Assembly: GCF_029852145.1 (NCBI RefSeq)
Contig: NC_079976.1
Coordinates: 4,278,001 to 4,342,000, forward strand
DNA from: Microplitis mediator
Taxonomy: Eukaryota > Arthropoda > Insecta > Hymenoptera > Braconidae
Length of the DNA stretch: 64,000 bases
Reading direction: 5' to 3'
A program made the translations under genes and the position numbers. The notes under the pieces are model-generated. The model did no database searches. It was given only the letters and a program-made list of their open reading frames with translations, and was not told where the DNA came from. Each line of letters starts with the position of its first letter. Position 1 is the stretch's first letter. Of this stretch, positions 10,764 through 22,317 are shown piece after piece.

Positions 10764-13160
10764 ATGAATTATTTATACACATCCAGTATTACAATATGGA
10801 TGTTTATAATTATTATAAAATTAAATGTGTCATCGGTAACATCAAAATTAGTTCCAAAATATAAAGGTGATCCAAACGAATGGCGGGAATATGGAGCAGA
10901 AGGTAGGTTTTCAAAAATATGTTATATTTATTCAATCTCTTAATTATAAGAATGCTTTGAAATCAATGGAAATGCCCTAGTAGCAGCGATTAACGATAAG
11001 ATCATTTTTCTGTTTTTGATTATTAAAACAAACCGTATATATCTTTACTCTTATGATTATTAAATATTCGATATAAAATCAAAAAAGATAATTGCATCTA
11101 GCATTAAATCCGAATCACTAGTTAAATTAAATTTCTTTTACTATTTAAATTATTGTGAATTATTATTTTTTAGTAACTTATAATTTTTTTGTTTAATGTA
11201 TTTTATAAAATTAAAACATATTTATTGCAGATTTGTAGTTAAACTAATGCAGTTATAAAAAACAAAAGTTTATAAACAATTTGATAGTTGATTAAATTCT
11301 ACAAAAAAAAAAAATTATTTCATGACATTTTTATTTATATTTGATTATTCTGGTGCAATTTCAGTATGAATTAATATAAGAAATATGTTAATTTTTTTAA
11401 TAGTTTCTAAGCTCAGAAGATTCCGATAAAAAAAAAAAACGTTTTTTTTTCTTATGAATTTAGAATAGTTGTTTTCAAATATTCCGTAACTGAAATATTT
11501 TCGTTAATTTTTTAGCCAATTTCGCTCAATTCAATAGCTTGTATGCAATAAGTATCAATGAAGCGTTGGTGGACTATTTTGGCTTACCTAGTGGTAAATG
11601 TGATGTATCACCTGATTTACTAGATAAAGACAGTGCACGCAATTTGACTTACCCGAATCAATGTGCTGGATCACTTCGCTCTTGCTGGTTCGAAAAAGTA
11701 AGTTGAAACATTTATTAACAATATCATTAATTAACACGAGTAATAAATTATTATAATCAAACTATGCATAAATAATTAAGGAAAGTGAACAACGAAAAAA
11801 CGCAGAAGCGGACTACAAAAAATCAAAAATCTCTTACTGTACTAATAGTCCGGCTGGTAGTTGTTTCCGCAAAAAAGGCGAATATACCGATTATTATCGC
11901 GGTATACTAGATTCTACTGGTAACATTTGCAAGTGCTTATGTGAACGAGATGATAATTCAAATTCCAAAAACGAGCGTGGTGAATTACTTGACTCAATTT
12001 GCTTTGATCCAGTTTCAGTTGATGATGGATAGTGAGTTTTATTATTTAATTATTAGTTAGAATAAAAAATCCACTGTATTAGACATGCCTACTTTGAATG
12101 GAGTATAATTTATTAATAAATATTGTTTGATAGTGTTGCAACTGGCGCGAGATTTAAAAGACACGGTAACGTTATGTACCTTGAACTTCAACAAGGAATA
12201 TTATCACAAGGAAAAATTGATCCAACAACGCTCAAGTGGACGACTTCAAATAATTGTAACTTAAAAAAGAAAGTTATTGATAATGTCCGATACGATGGTA
12301 CTTACGATGGTTTAAATATCATACTAGACGATCTTACTTTAACAGAGAATGCAGTTATCACAGGTAAGTTTTCAATTTTAGTTTTTATAAAAAATATTTA
12401 TTTCGTTACCAGTTTCAAATAATTAGATTTCTTATGTTATCAAACAGGTGTTACGTTAGGTGATTCATTGCGCGGACGATACGTCGATGACGATGGTAAT
12501 ATTAATGAAAATGAATCCGAAATTACACAAAAAAGTCAATGCCATGGAAGGTAATTACAGTTTCATTCAAATGTTGAACTTTTCAAGTGATGACTTATTT
12601 TTAGACAATATCAACATTTATACATCGCGTCACCAATTCCAAAAGGGCGTATAGTTTTTTTCATCGCCAATTCTTTTGTAAAGTTATATCATAGCTACAA
12701 ATGGAAAAGAAAATCCGATTGCCAAAAAGACATATAGCTTAAATTATAATTAAATGGCGTATGAAAATGTCTTTTTGGAATTAGTAACGTGATATATTAG
12801 TCTAATTGTGATATTAAAAATTTTTTTTTGTTGAAAAATTGTGTCGAAGTAAGTACTGCAATAATTTAATAATTTCGTTTTAGTGCCACCGATTTGGTAC
12901 ATCGTGGTCTAGATCTTCTGCCGTCCACAGCTTTAATAGGAAAGAATTACGACCGCGGTGAACCATGCAGTTGTAAGATAATTTTTAGTGGAACTAAAGA
13001 GAGTTCTGATAATATACAACATGTAGTTCCATTTGTCGATATACAGGAGGTCGTCACCGATCAAAATTCACCTCAACCTATTTACGGAATCGGTTGGTAT
13101 TATCGCGGTTATCCTGGTTATGGAGGATATCTGGCTCTTAAGATTTTCACGAAAGAATAA
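10764..13160 (+). CDS. Array gene A2: secreted cysteine-containing protein, hybrid of A3 and A1
   Basis: Exons 10764-10902, 11516-11697, 11781-12031, 12134-12363, 12448-12550 and 12884-13160 join in phase to 393 aa. Exons 1-3 and the start of exon 4 match A3 (for example NEWREY near the end of exon 1 and AACGTTATG at the start of exon 4). From codon GAT at 12279 onwards it matches A1, and exons 5 and 6 encode the same residues as A1. The switch lies between 12189 and 12279. Domain layout is as in A1: signal segment, two cysteine-rich exons, ATGARF region, GGYLALKIF end. No break is seen. Function unknown. Confidence 0.84.
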
Positions 13161-14360
13161 TAATTTTTTAATTAATATTTATTTCATCAGTATTGATGTT
13201 AATTTATTCAATATTATTTAATGTACTAAAAATAGGATTGTTTGTAAAATTCAAATTTATAATTTTTCGAATTTATTTAAAATTGTAATTAAAATACGAT
13301 TTTATTTTTCAAAGACGAAATATATGTCTGTTAAAAATATACATATTCTTGTTTTAAATCTTGTGAATATTTAACTTTCCCCTCAGCACCTAAAACATCG
13401 AATATTACTAAACCCGAGCGAATTTCGTTTATCCTCTATCATACTCGATAGCAGGGAAAACCAAAAAGTTCTGCCAACTGATGCAATAGAAAGCGCTTCG
13501 GGCACCCGTACTTATTCTAATTCAAAATCTTTCGTTTATAAACATTTCGGTTAGGAAAAATTAATCAAAAAAACGTTCAATAAGCATCGGCCATATTGAT
13601 TTTGAAAATTCAATACTTTCAGAATTTTGAGTTGGAATTTTCTAAGCTTTTGAAAATTAAAATACATTAATTTTCAATTTTGAATCTACAGACGAAACAT
13701 TCTCATTATTATGTGAACCAAGTATTTTTTTACGAATTCAAAAAAACTTTTTTTGAGAAATTTTAACTTGTTTAAAAAAAGTGTACATTGTAACTTTTAT
13801 ATAATAAAATTTGAACGCGTTTATAAACAAGTCAACATTTCTGTGTCTAAACTTGAGTAACGAAGAATTCTCAAGTCCAATGAAATTTTATTAACATTAG
13901 CGTAAAATTAAGGAATCAAAACGTTTAAATTGATATTTAGGTATATACATTTTTGGCATTAAGTGAAAGAGCTAATACTCTAACCCGATCACATATTTGT
14001 ATGTCTTTCTTTATAAATATAGATATATCGAACAGATTTGGTGATCAGTGACGTTAAAAATAATCTACGAATATATGCTGTCATCAATTACAAATCAGAT
14101 TTCATATATTTGAACATAATTAACCTACGTCATTAGTGCAACAGATTATTCACAAAGGCGTCATAAAATAAAATTATGAAACTTATCTACCGTCTATCGT
14201 AATTATTAAAGCTTACAAAACATTTAGTAGAGCATGTCCGAACCCTTTCATATATTTGCTTTGCCAAATTTATATTTGGATTCATATTTATGGTTTATTG
14301 CATATATTATTTCATGTAACAACGTCAGCTAAAAAATTAATATCATATATTTGGACGTAA
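13161..14360. other. A2-B2 intergenic DNA
   Basis: Near-identical copy of 5705-6907 with scattered substitutions. It contains the A2 3' UTR and the conserved array tail. No gene is seen. Confidence 0.7.
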
Positions 14361-14428
14361 TGACCTTGAAGTGCGTCATTAGTGTAAAAGATTAGTTTTA
14401 AAGATGCGATAAAATGAAGCTATAAAAG
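14361..14428 (+). promoter_or_regulatory. Core promoter of gene B2
   Basis: TGACCTTGAAGTGCGTCA at 14361-14378 is followed 43 bp later by TATAAAAG at 14421, 127 bp before the start codon. It is intact despite the nonsense codon in the gene. Confidence 0.65.
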
Positions 14429-14547
14429 TTATTGACTGTCCATCGACATCATTAGAGCTCACTACCGAGCACGGTTGCTTCAATTGCTGTTCGAATATAT
14501 ATTTTACTTTTAAAATTATTCTTCTTCATTACTAAAAAAATAACAAA

Positions 14548-16563
14548 ATGAATTATTTATATATATCCAGTATTACAATATGGCTGTTTACAATTATTAT
14601 ACAATTAAATGTGTCATCGGTAACATCAAAATTAGTTCCAAAATATAAAGGTGATCCAAGAGAATGGCGTGAATATGGAGCGGAAGGTAGGTTTTTTAAA
14701 ATATGTTATATTTATTCAATCTCTTAATTAGAAGACGGCGTTAATATCAATGAAAATACCCTATTTGAAAATTCTTTCAAACGGTTTCCTTATTTTTAAT
14801 TTCTGTCGATAATTTGGTGGTTCAGAAGATTCAAAAAAAAAAACTTTATTTTATTTGATGAATATGCAATAGTTATGTTTTCAAATATTATGTGACTAGA
14901 ATATTTTCGTTAATTTTTTTAGCCAATTTCGCTCAATTCAATAGCTTGTATGCAATAAGTATCAATGAAGAAAAATTGCGCAGTGATAAATATTCTTCTG
15001 GCAAATGTGATTCACTTGACTCACAAGGTACCCAGAGTGCACGAAATTTAAATCACCCAAACCAATGTGCTGGTTCACTTCGCCATTGCTGGTTCCAAAG
15101 AGTAAGTTAAAACATTTATTTACAATATTATTGACACAAGTGATGAATTATTATAATCGAACTATGCACAAATAATTAAGGAAACTGAAGAACGGAAAAA
15201 AGCAGAAGCGGACTACATAAACTCATTTTCTACTCAGTGTGTTGTTAACGAAGTTTCTTTTTGTTTTCGTACAAGTAGCAAAAATACACCTTATTATCGC
15301 AATGTACGAGATCATACTGGTAACATTTGCAAGTGCTTATGTGAACGAGACGATATTTCAAATCTTAAAAACAAGCGTGGTAAATTACTTGATTCCATTT
15401 GCTTTGATCCAGTTTCAGTTGATGATGGATAGTGAGTTTTATTATTTAATTATTAGAATTGAAAAATTCACTTTAAACATTATAAATGTTTTTTGAAGTG
15501 TTGCAACTGGCGCGAGATTTAAAAGACACGGTAACGTTATGTACCTTGAACTTCAACAAGGAATATTATCACAAGGAAAAATTGATCCAACAACTCTCAA
15601 GTGGACAACTTCAAATAATTGTAACTTAAAAAAAAAAATTATTGGTAATTTCCGAAGCGATGGTAGTTATAATGGTTTAGAAATCACACTAGAGGATCTT
15701 ACTTTAACAGAGAATGCAGTTGTCACAGGTAAGTTTTAAATTTTATTTTTTATAAAAAATATTTATATTTGTTATTAGTTTCAAATAATTAGATTGTTTA
15801 TGTTATCAAACAGGTGTTACGTTAGGCGATTCATTGCGCGGACGATACGTCGATGACAATGGTAATATTGATAAAGATGAATCCGAAATTTAAAAAAAAA
15901 GTCAATGCCATGGAAGGTAATTACAGTTTTATTCAAATGTTGAACTTTTCAAATGATAACTTATTTTTAAAAAATATCAATATTTATATATCGCGTCACC
16001 AATTCCAAAAGAGCGTATAGTTTTTTTTTTTCACCAATCTTTTTGCGAAGTTATTTTATAGCTACAAATGGAAAGAAAAAAAATTGGATTGCCTAAAAGG
16101 CATACAGCTTAAATTACACGCCCTTTTGGTTTTGAACTTAGTGACGAAGCCAAAAAGACGTATAAAAATATGTCTTTTTGGAATTAGTAACGCGATATAT
16201 TAGTCTAATTGTGATATTAAAAAATTTTGTTTTGTTGAAAAATTGTGACGTAGTAAGTGCTACAATTATTTAATATTTCGTTTTAGTGCCATCGATTTGG
16301 TACATCGTGATCGAGATCTTCTGCCGTCCACAGCTTTAATAGGAACTAATTACGAACGCAGTGAACCTTGCGGTTGGAAGATAATTTTTGGTGGAACTAA
16401 AGAGAGTTCTGATAATATACAACATGTAGTTCCATTTGTCGATATACAGGAGGTCGTCACCGATCAAAATTCACCTCAACCTATTCACGGAATCGGTTGG
16501 TATTATCGCGGTTATCCTGGTTATGGAGGATATCTAGCTCTCAAGATTTTCATGAAAGAATAA
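14548..16563 (+). pseudogene. Array gene B2: premature stop in exon 5
   Basis: Exons 14548-14686, 14923-15101, 15181-15431, 15499-15728, 15814-15916 and 16287-16563 keep phase and good splice sites. In exon 5 the B1 codon TTA is TAA here (15891-15893), next to a run of A residues, so translation would stop after 292 aa and lose the whole C-terminal exon. Exon 6 beyond the stop still encodes the conserved HVVPFVD and GGYLALKIF region with almost no change, so the lesion is recent, or it is a base-call error at a homopolymer. The first 102 bp of exon 3 is unlike B1 (cysteine loop QCVVNEVSFCF), while the introns on both sides match B1. It may be a recent pseudogene, a truncated secreted form, or an intact gene with a consensus error. 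Confidence 0.75.
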
Positions 16564-17347
16564 TAATATTTATTTCATCAGTATCGGTGTTAATCTATTT
16601 AATATAATTTAATGTACATAAAATTATGTATAGAATTGAAATTCATAATTTTTCAAATTTATTGAAAATTGTAATGAAAATACGATTTTATTTTTCAAAG
16701 ACGAAATATATGTCTGTTAAAAATATACATATTCTTGTTTTAAATCTTGTGAATATTTAACTTTGCCCTCAACACCTAAAACATAGAATATTACTAAACC
16801 CGAGCAAATTTCTTTTATCCTCTATCATACTCGATAGCAGGGAAAATCAAAAAAGTTCTGCTAACTGATGCAATAGAAAGCGTTTTGCAAATAATAACTT
16901 GTGTATGTGTGTTTTCTGTATTGTTATCCTAGAAATTTTATTGTTTTTTTTATAATCGTGATTCATTTTTATTTCGAATGAGTCAAACATGTTTGATATT
17001 TACCACTCGCCAAGGATAAAGTAATAACACTTATCAAGAATTGATAAATGTAGTCTTTTCCACGTGTACGAAAAATTTCCACTACATTTATGAACTTAAA
17101 ACTTAAAAAAAAATAAATAAAATTGTTAATTTCAGATCACAGCAATAAACTTTCATAATTCAACATAATCAAACTTAAGGCTTTTCAATTCAATTAATTA
17201 AAATCCAAGGATTAATGATTGATGTTTTTTTAATATCTTATTTGATATCAGCTTTAAGTCGAATTTTTTTTTTACATTCAATGTAACCCTGTAACATATA
17301 GATGATACCGTGCAAGTAATAAAGGAACGTAATTTTCAGAATTTAAA
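16564..17347. other. B2-A3 intergenic DNA
   Basis: Near-identical copy of 9114-9895, with the B2 3' UTR and array tail. No gene is seen. It ends at the ATGGTCAC flank of the second MITE copy. Confidence 0.7.
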
Positions 17348-17355
17348 ATGGTCAC

Positions 17356-17922
17356 TAGGGTGGGTTGAAAAAAAACTTTTTTTTTGTTTTTCTTAGCATG
17401 GGGGTAGAATCTGTACCTTATAAAAAAAAAAAAATTTTTAAGAAAAAAAAAATTTTTTTACTCAACATTTTGAAGTGGCCCACTCTTTTTTAAAATAAAT
17501 AATTGATCAAACGAGGTAGTCCAAACGAAACAAACGACATGGTGTTCTAGAATCTGTGGGGTGTCCCCTTGAAAGCTAATTGAAAGTCAGAAGTTGAAAA
17601 AATTTTTTTCCTATTGTTTTTGTAATTTAAGTAAAAAATCCAAATATGAAAAGCATTTTCTTTTGAATTAAAATGAAAGTGAAGTAGAAAAAAATCACAT
17701 TCGACAATTATTAGATGTTTTCCACGATTTTGGACAAAAAAAAATTTTTTTCGTTGGAACTACCCTGTTTAATCAATTATTTATTTAAAAAACGAGTGGG
17801 CCACCTCAAAATGTTGAATAAAAAATTTTTTTTTTCTTGAAAAATTTTTTTTTTTTATAAGGTACAAATTCTACCACCATGCTAAGAAAAACGAAAAAAA
17901 AGTTTTTTTTCAACCCACCCTA
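17356..17922. mobile_element. hAT-like MITE, copy 2
   Basis: It has the same 567-bp length, the same termini and the same flanking ATGGTCAC/ATGGTCAT as the copy at 9904. It is therefore the same insertion carried by the tandem duplication, not an independent transposition. Confidence 0.8.
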
Positions 17923-18019
17923 ATGGTCATATTTATTTTCGGATTCATATTTATGATTTATTGCATATATTATTTCATGTAACAACATAAGCTACAAAAT
18001 ATCATATATTTGTACATAA

Positions 18020-18087
18020 TGACTTTGATGTGCGTCAGTAGTGTAAAAGATTATTTTCAAAGATGTGATAAAATAAAACTATAAAAG
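18020..18087 (+). promoter_or_regulatory. Core promoter of gene A3
   Basis: TGACTTTGATGTGCGTCA at 18020-18037 is followed 43 bp later by TATAAAAG at 18080, 136 bp before the start codon. Confidence 0.65.
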
Positions 18088-18215
18088 CTATTGACTGTCC
18101 ATCGACATTATTAGAGCTCACTCAGCGTTTAACTGAGCACGGTTGATTCATTTGCTGTTCGACAATATATTTTATTTTTCAAATTATTCTTCTTCATTAC
18201 TAGAAAAATAATTAA

Positions 18216-20629
18216 ATGAATTATTTATACACATCCAGTATTACAATATGGATGTTTATAATTATTATAAAATTAAATGTGTCATCGGTAACATCAAAAT
18301 TAGTTCCAAAATATAAAGGTGATCCAAACGAATGGCGGGAATATGGAGCAGAAGGTAGGTTTTCAAAAATATGTTATATTTATTCAATCTCTTAATTATA
18401 AGAATGCTTTGAAATCAATGGAAATGCCCTAGTAGCAGCGATTAACGATAAGATCATTTTTCTGTTTTTGATTATTAAAACAAACCGTATATATCTTTAC
18501 TCTTATGATTATTAAATATTCGATATAAAATCAAAAAAGATAATTGCATCTAGCATTAAATCCGAATCACTAGTTAAATTAAATTTCTTTTACTATTTAA
18601 ATTATTGTGAATTATTATTTTTTAGTAACTTATAATTTTTTTGTTTAATGTATTTTATAAAATTAAAACATATTTATTGCAGATTTGTAGTTAAACTAAT
18701 GCAGTTATAAAAAACAAAAGTTTATAAACAATTTGATAGTTGATTAAATTCTACAAAAAAAAAAAATTATTTCATGACATTTTTATTTATATTTGATTAT
18801 TCTGGTGCAATTTCAGTATGAATTAATATAAGAAATATGTTAATTTTTTTAATAGTTTCTAAGCTCAGAAGATTCCGATAAAAAAAAAAAACGTTTTTTT
18901 TTCTTATGAATTTAGAATAGTTGTTTTCAAATATTCCGTAACTGAAATATTTTCGTTAATTTTTTAGCCAATTTCGCTCAATTCAATAGCTTGTATGCAA
19001 TAAGTATCAATGAAGCGTTGGTGGACTATTTTGGCTTACCTAGTGGTAAATGTGATGTATCACCTGATTTACTAGATAAAGACAGTGCACGCAATTTGAC
19101 TTACCCGAATCAATGTGCTGGATCACTTCGCTCTTGCTGGTTCGAAAAAGTAAGTTGAAACATTTATTAACAATATCATTAATTAACACGAGTAATAAAT
19201 TATTATAATCAAACTATGCATAAATAATTAAGGAAAGTGAACAACGAAAAAAAGCAGAAGCGGACTACAAAAAATCAAAAATCTCTTACTGTACTAATAG
19301 TCCGGCTGGTAGTTGTTTCCGCAAAAAAGGCGAATATACCGATTATTATCGCGGTATACTAGATTCTACTGGTAACATTTGCAAGTGCTTATGTGAACGA
19401 GATGATAATTCAAATTCCAAAAACGAGCGTGGTGAATTACTTGACTCAATTTGCTTTGATCCAGTTTCAGTTGATGATGGATAGTGAGTTTTATTATTTA
19501 ATTATTAGTTAGAATAAAAAATCCACTGTATTAGACATGCCTACTTTGAATGGAGTATAATTTATTAATAAATATTGTTTGATAGTGTTGCAACTGGCGC
19601 GAGATTTAAAAGACACGGTAACGTTATGTACCTTGAACTTCAACAAGGAATATTATCACAAGGAAAAATTGATCCAACAACGCTCAAGTGGACGACTTCA
19701 AATAATTGTAACTTAAAAAAGAAAGTTATTGGTAATGTCCGATACGATGGTACTTACGATGGTTTAAATATCATACTAAACGATCTTACTTTATCAGATA
19801 ATGGAGTTGTCACAGGTAAGTTTTCAATTTTAGTTTTTATAAAAAATATTTATTTTGTTAGCAGTTTCAAATAATTAGATTACTTATGTTATCAAACAGG
19901 TGTTACGTTAGGTGATTCATTGCGCGGACGATACGTCGATGACGATGGTAATATTAATGAAAATGAATCCGAAATTACACAAAAAAGTCAATGCCATGGA
20001 AGGTAATTACATTTTTATTCAAATGTTGAACCTTTCAAATGATAACTTATTTTTAGAAAATATCAATATTTTCACATCGCGTCACTAATCCCAAAAGGGC
20101 TCATAATTTTTTTTCCATCGCCAATTCTTTTGTAAAGTTATTTTATGGCTACAAATGGAAAAAAAAAAGTAGATTGCCAAAAAGACATATATTTGGTTTT
20201 GAACTAAGTGACTAAGCCAAAAGGACTTATAAAAATATGTCTTTTTAGAATTAGTAAAGCGATATATTAGTCTGACTGTGATATTAAAAAATTTTTTTTG
20301 TTGAAAAAGTGTGTAGTAGTAAGTGCTACAATTATTTAATATTTCGTTTTAGTGCCATCGATTTGGTACATCGTGATCCAGATCTTCGGCCGTCCACAGC
20401 TTTAATAGGAAATAATTCCGAACGCAGTGAACCTTGCGATTGGAAGATAATTTTTGGTGGAACTCAAGAGAGTTCTGATAATATACAACATGTAGTTCCA
20501 TTTGTCGATTTACAAGAGATCGTCGCCGATCAAAATTCACCTCAACCTATTCACGGAATCGGCTGGTATTATCGCGGTTATCCCGGTTATGGAGGATATC
20601 TGGCTCTTAAGATTTTCACCAAAGAATGA
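18216..20629 (+). CDS. Array gene A3: secreted cysteine-containing protein, most diverged A copy
   Basis: Exons 18216-18354, 18968-19149, 19233-19483, 19586-19815, 19900-20002 and 20353-20629 join in phase to 393 aa. The stop is TGA, not TAA as in the other copies. The 5' two-thirds match A2 almost exactly. The 3' third differs at several residues (LNDLTLSDNGV in exon 4; RDPDLRPS, ERSEPCDW and VDLQEIVADQ in exon 6) and partly resembles the B genes. AATAAA at 20757 is a plausible poly(A) signal. It is the last copy; array homology ends about 350 bp downstream. It looks intact; function is unknown. Confidence 0.84.
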
Positions 20630-20984
20630 TAATTGTTTTATTAATATTCATTTTATCGGTATCGATGTTAATGTATTCAATATTATTCAATGTACTAAAA
20701 ATTGTGTTATCTGTAAAATTAAAATTTACAGTTTTTCGAATTTATTTAAAATTGTAATAAAAATACGATTTTATTTTTTAAAGTCGAGTTATATGTCTGT
20801 TAAAAATATACGTATTGTTGGTTTAGATCTTCTGAATATTTAACTTTACCCTCAACACCTAAAACATTGAACATGACTAGACCCGAGAGAGTTTCCTTTA
20901 TCCTCTATCATACTCGATAGCAGGGAAAACCACAAAGTTCTGCCAACTGATGCAATAGAAAGCGCTTCGGGCACCCGTACTTGA

Positions 20985-22281
20985 TCTAATTCAAAACCCA
21001 GTATCTCAAATACACTCCCATCAAACGATATCGCTCGCTATTCTAAAACAGCCCGAAATAATCCTTAGGGTTTTTTTTTCTATATATATCAGGATGATAT
21101 AGTGTGGAGACTAGTTTATAGTAATGATAAAATAAAATAAAATGATAATAATAATGATAAAAATGAAAAATATATATTTTCAAATGGGAAATGGGCGGAG
21201 TATATTTATGGGAATTTTTTTTTGAAATATGCAAATGTAGAGTATAGATAAAATGGAGATAAATGTACACGTGTATAGACAAATGGGTTCGCTGATGGTA
21301 ATGAGAAAAATATATGTGAGCGCTTTTTTTTTTTATACATTCTTATCGTATACTTGTGTAGAGTATGGATGTTCGCATACGAAGGCGGGAATATGAATGC
21401 GAATAGACGTGTGGTAGTCACATTGTAAATTGGAGATTGCATTTTAAATTGGATTTGCTGGCTAATCCGAAGATATATGATGAATTATGCTTTGAATTTT
21501 ATTTTTTATTATCAATGTGATCTCGATAATTAAAAATAAATTTTAAAATACTAACCTCGATCGGAAGACGGAATTGATTTTATGTATGGAACTTAATTTT
21601 GTTAATTTATATTTTATTGGCAATCCCTCAAATTTTTTTTACATTCAATATTTTATTTATGTAATAGGAGAAAAATTTTTGAAAAGAAAAAATTTCATGA
21701 TTTGATATTCAAAAAATTTAAATATGGAGCAAAACTGATTTTCTAAAAAAAAATCATAAAACTTGAAGAAATTTGATTTTATTTTCAAATAAAATTTTTA
21801 TATGAGCGAAATTGCTGCCAAATATTTCCGATATAGTTTTTGAAAGGTGACCAATGAATGCGTCGCTATGTCCGTTTTACCTCCGCAAATAGATTTTAAT
21901 AAAAATTTTAGGGGCTTCTTTAAACTTCTCTTTTTCCGAATAGTAATTTTCCAATACAGTAAAAGTATGATTGAGATATTACTTTATTGGTAAAAAATAA
22001 TTTTCATTTAAAGTTTTTGAATAAAATTGACTATTCAATTTTTCGCGATAATTTAAACTAATCGTTAAAGTGATCATTGAAAATTTTATTGACATTCAAG
22101 TATAAAATTAGTATTATCTTGAGTAATGAACTGTAAAATTTTCAATTGAAAGCCGTTTCCTTTCATTTTCCGAGATTTTTACAATGAAAAAATTTTATGG
22201 ACAAATCAATTCAATTGTCCCAAGAATTAGATTTAAAAAAAAGTCCGCTCGTCGAATTTAAGAGCTTGTCTAAAACACTCT

Positions 22282-22317
<36 letters not shown>

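Larger units (their letters stand above)
2984..20980. repeat. ~7.45-kb tandem duplication array, A1-B1-A2-B2-A3
   Basis: Five homologous genes repeat with a regular two-gene period: exon 4 of A1, A2 and A3 begins at 4678, 12134 and 19586 (spacing 7456 and 7452), and exon 2 of B1 and B2 at 7470 and 14923 (7453). Intergenic DNA is duplicated with the genes, including a MITE copied at 9904 and 17356. A conserved tail with TATCCTCTATCATACTCGAT follows every gene. Left homology starts near 2984 and right homology stops near 20980, where unique sequence begins. A2 combines A3-like 5' and A1-like 3' sequence, pointing to unequal crossing-over. Confidence 0.93.

Noticed and set aside
2984..20980. Proviral or bracovirus segment
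   Set aside because: The array is repetitive and encodes secreted cysteine-containing proteins, but I saw no viral gene, no direct-repeat junction motif pair bounding a circle and no known bracovirus family. Tandem host-gene duplication explains it.
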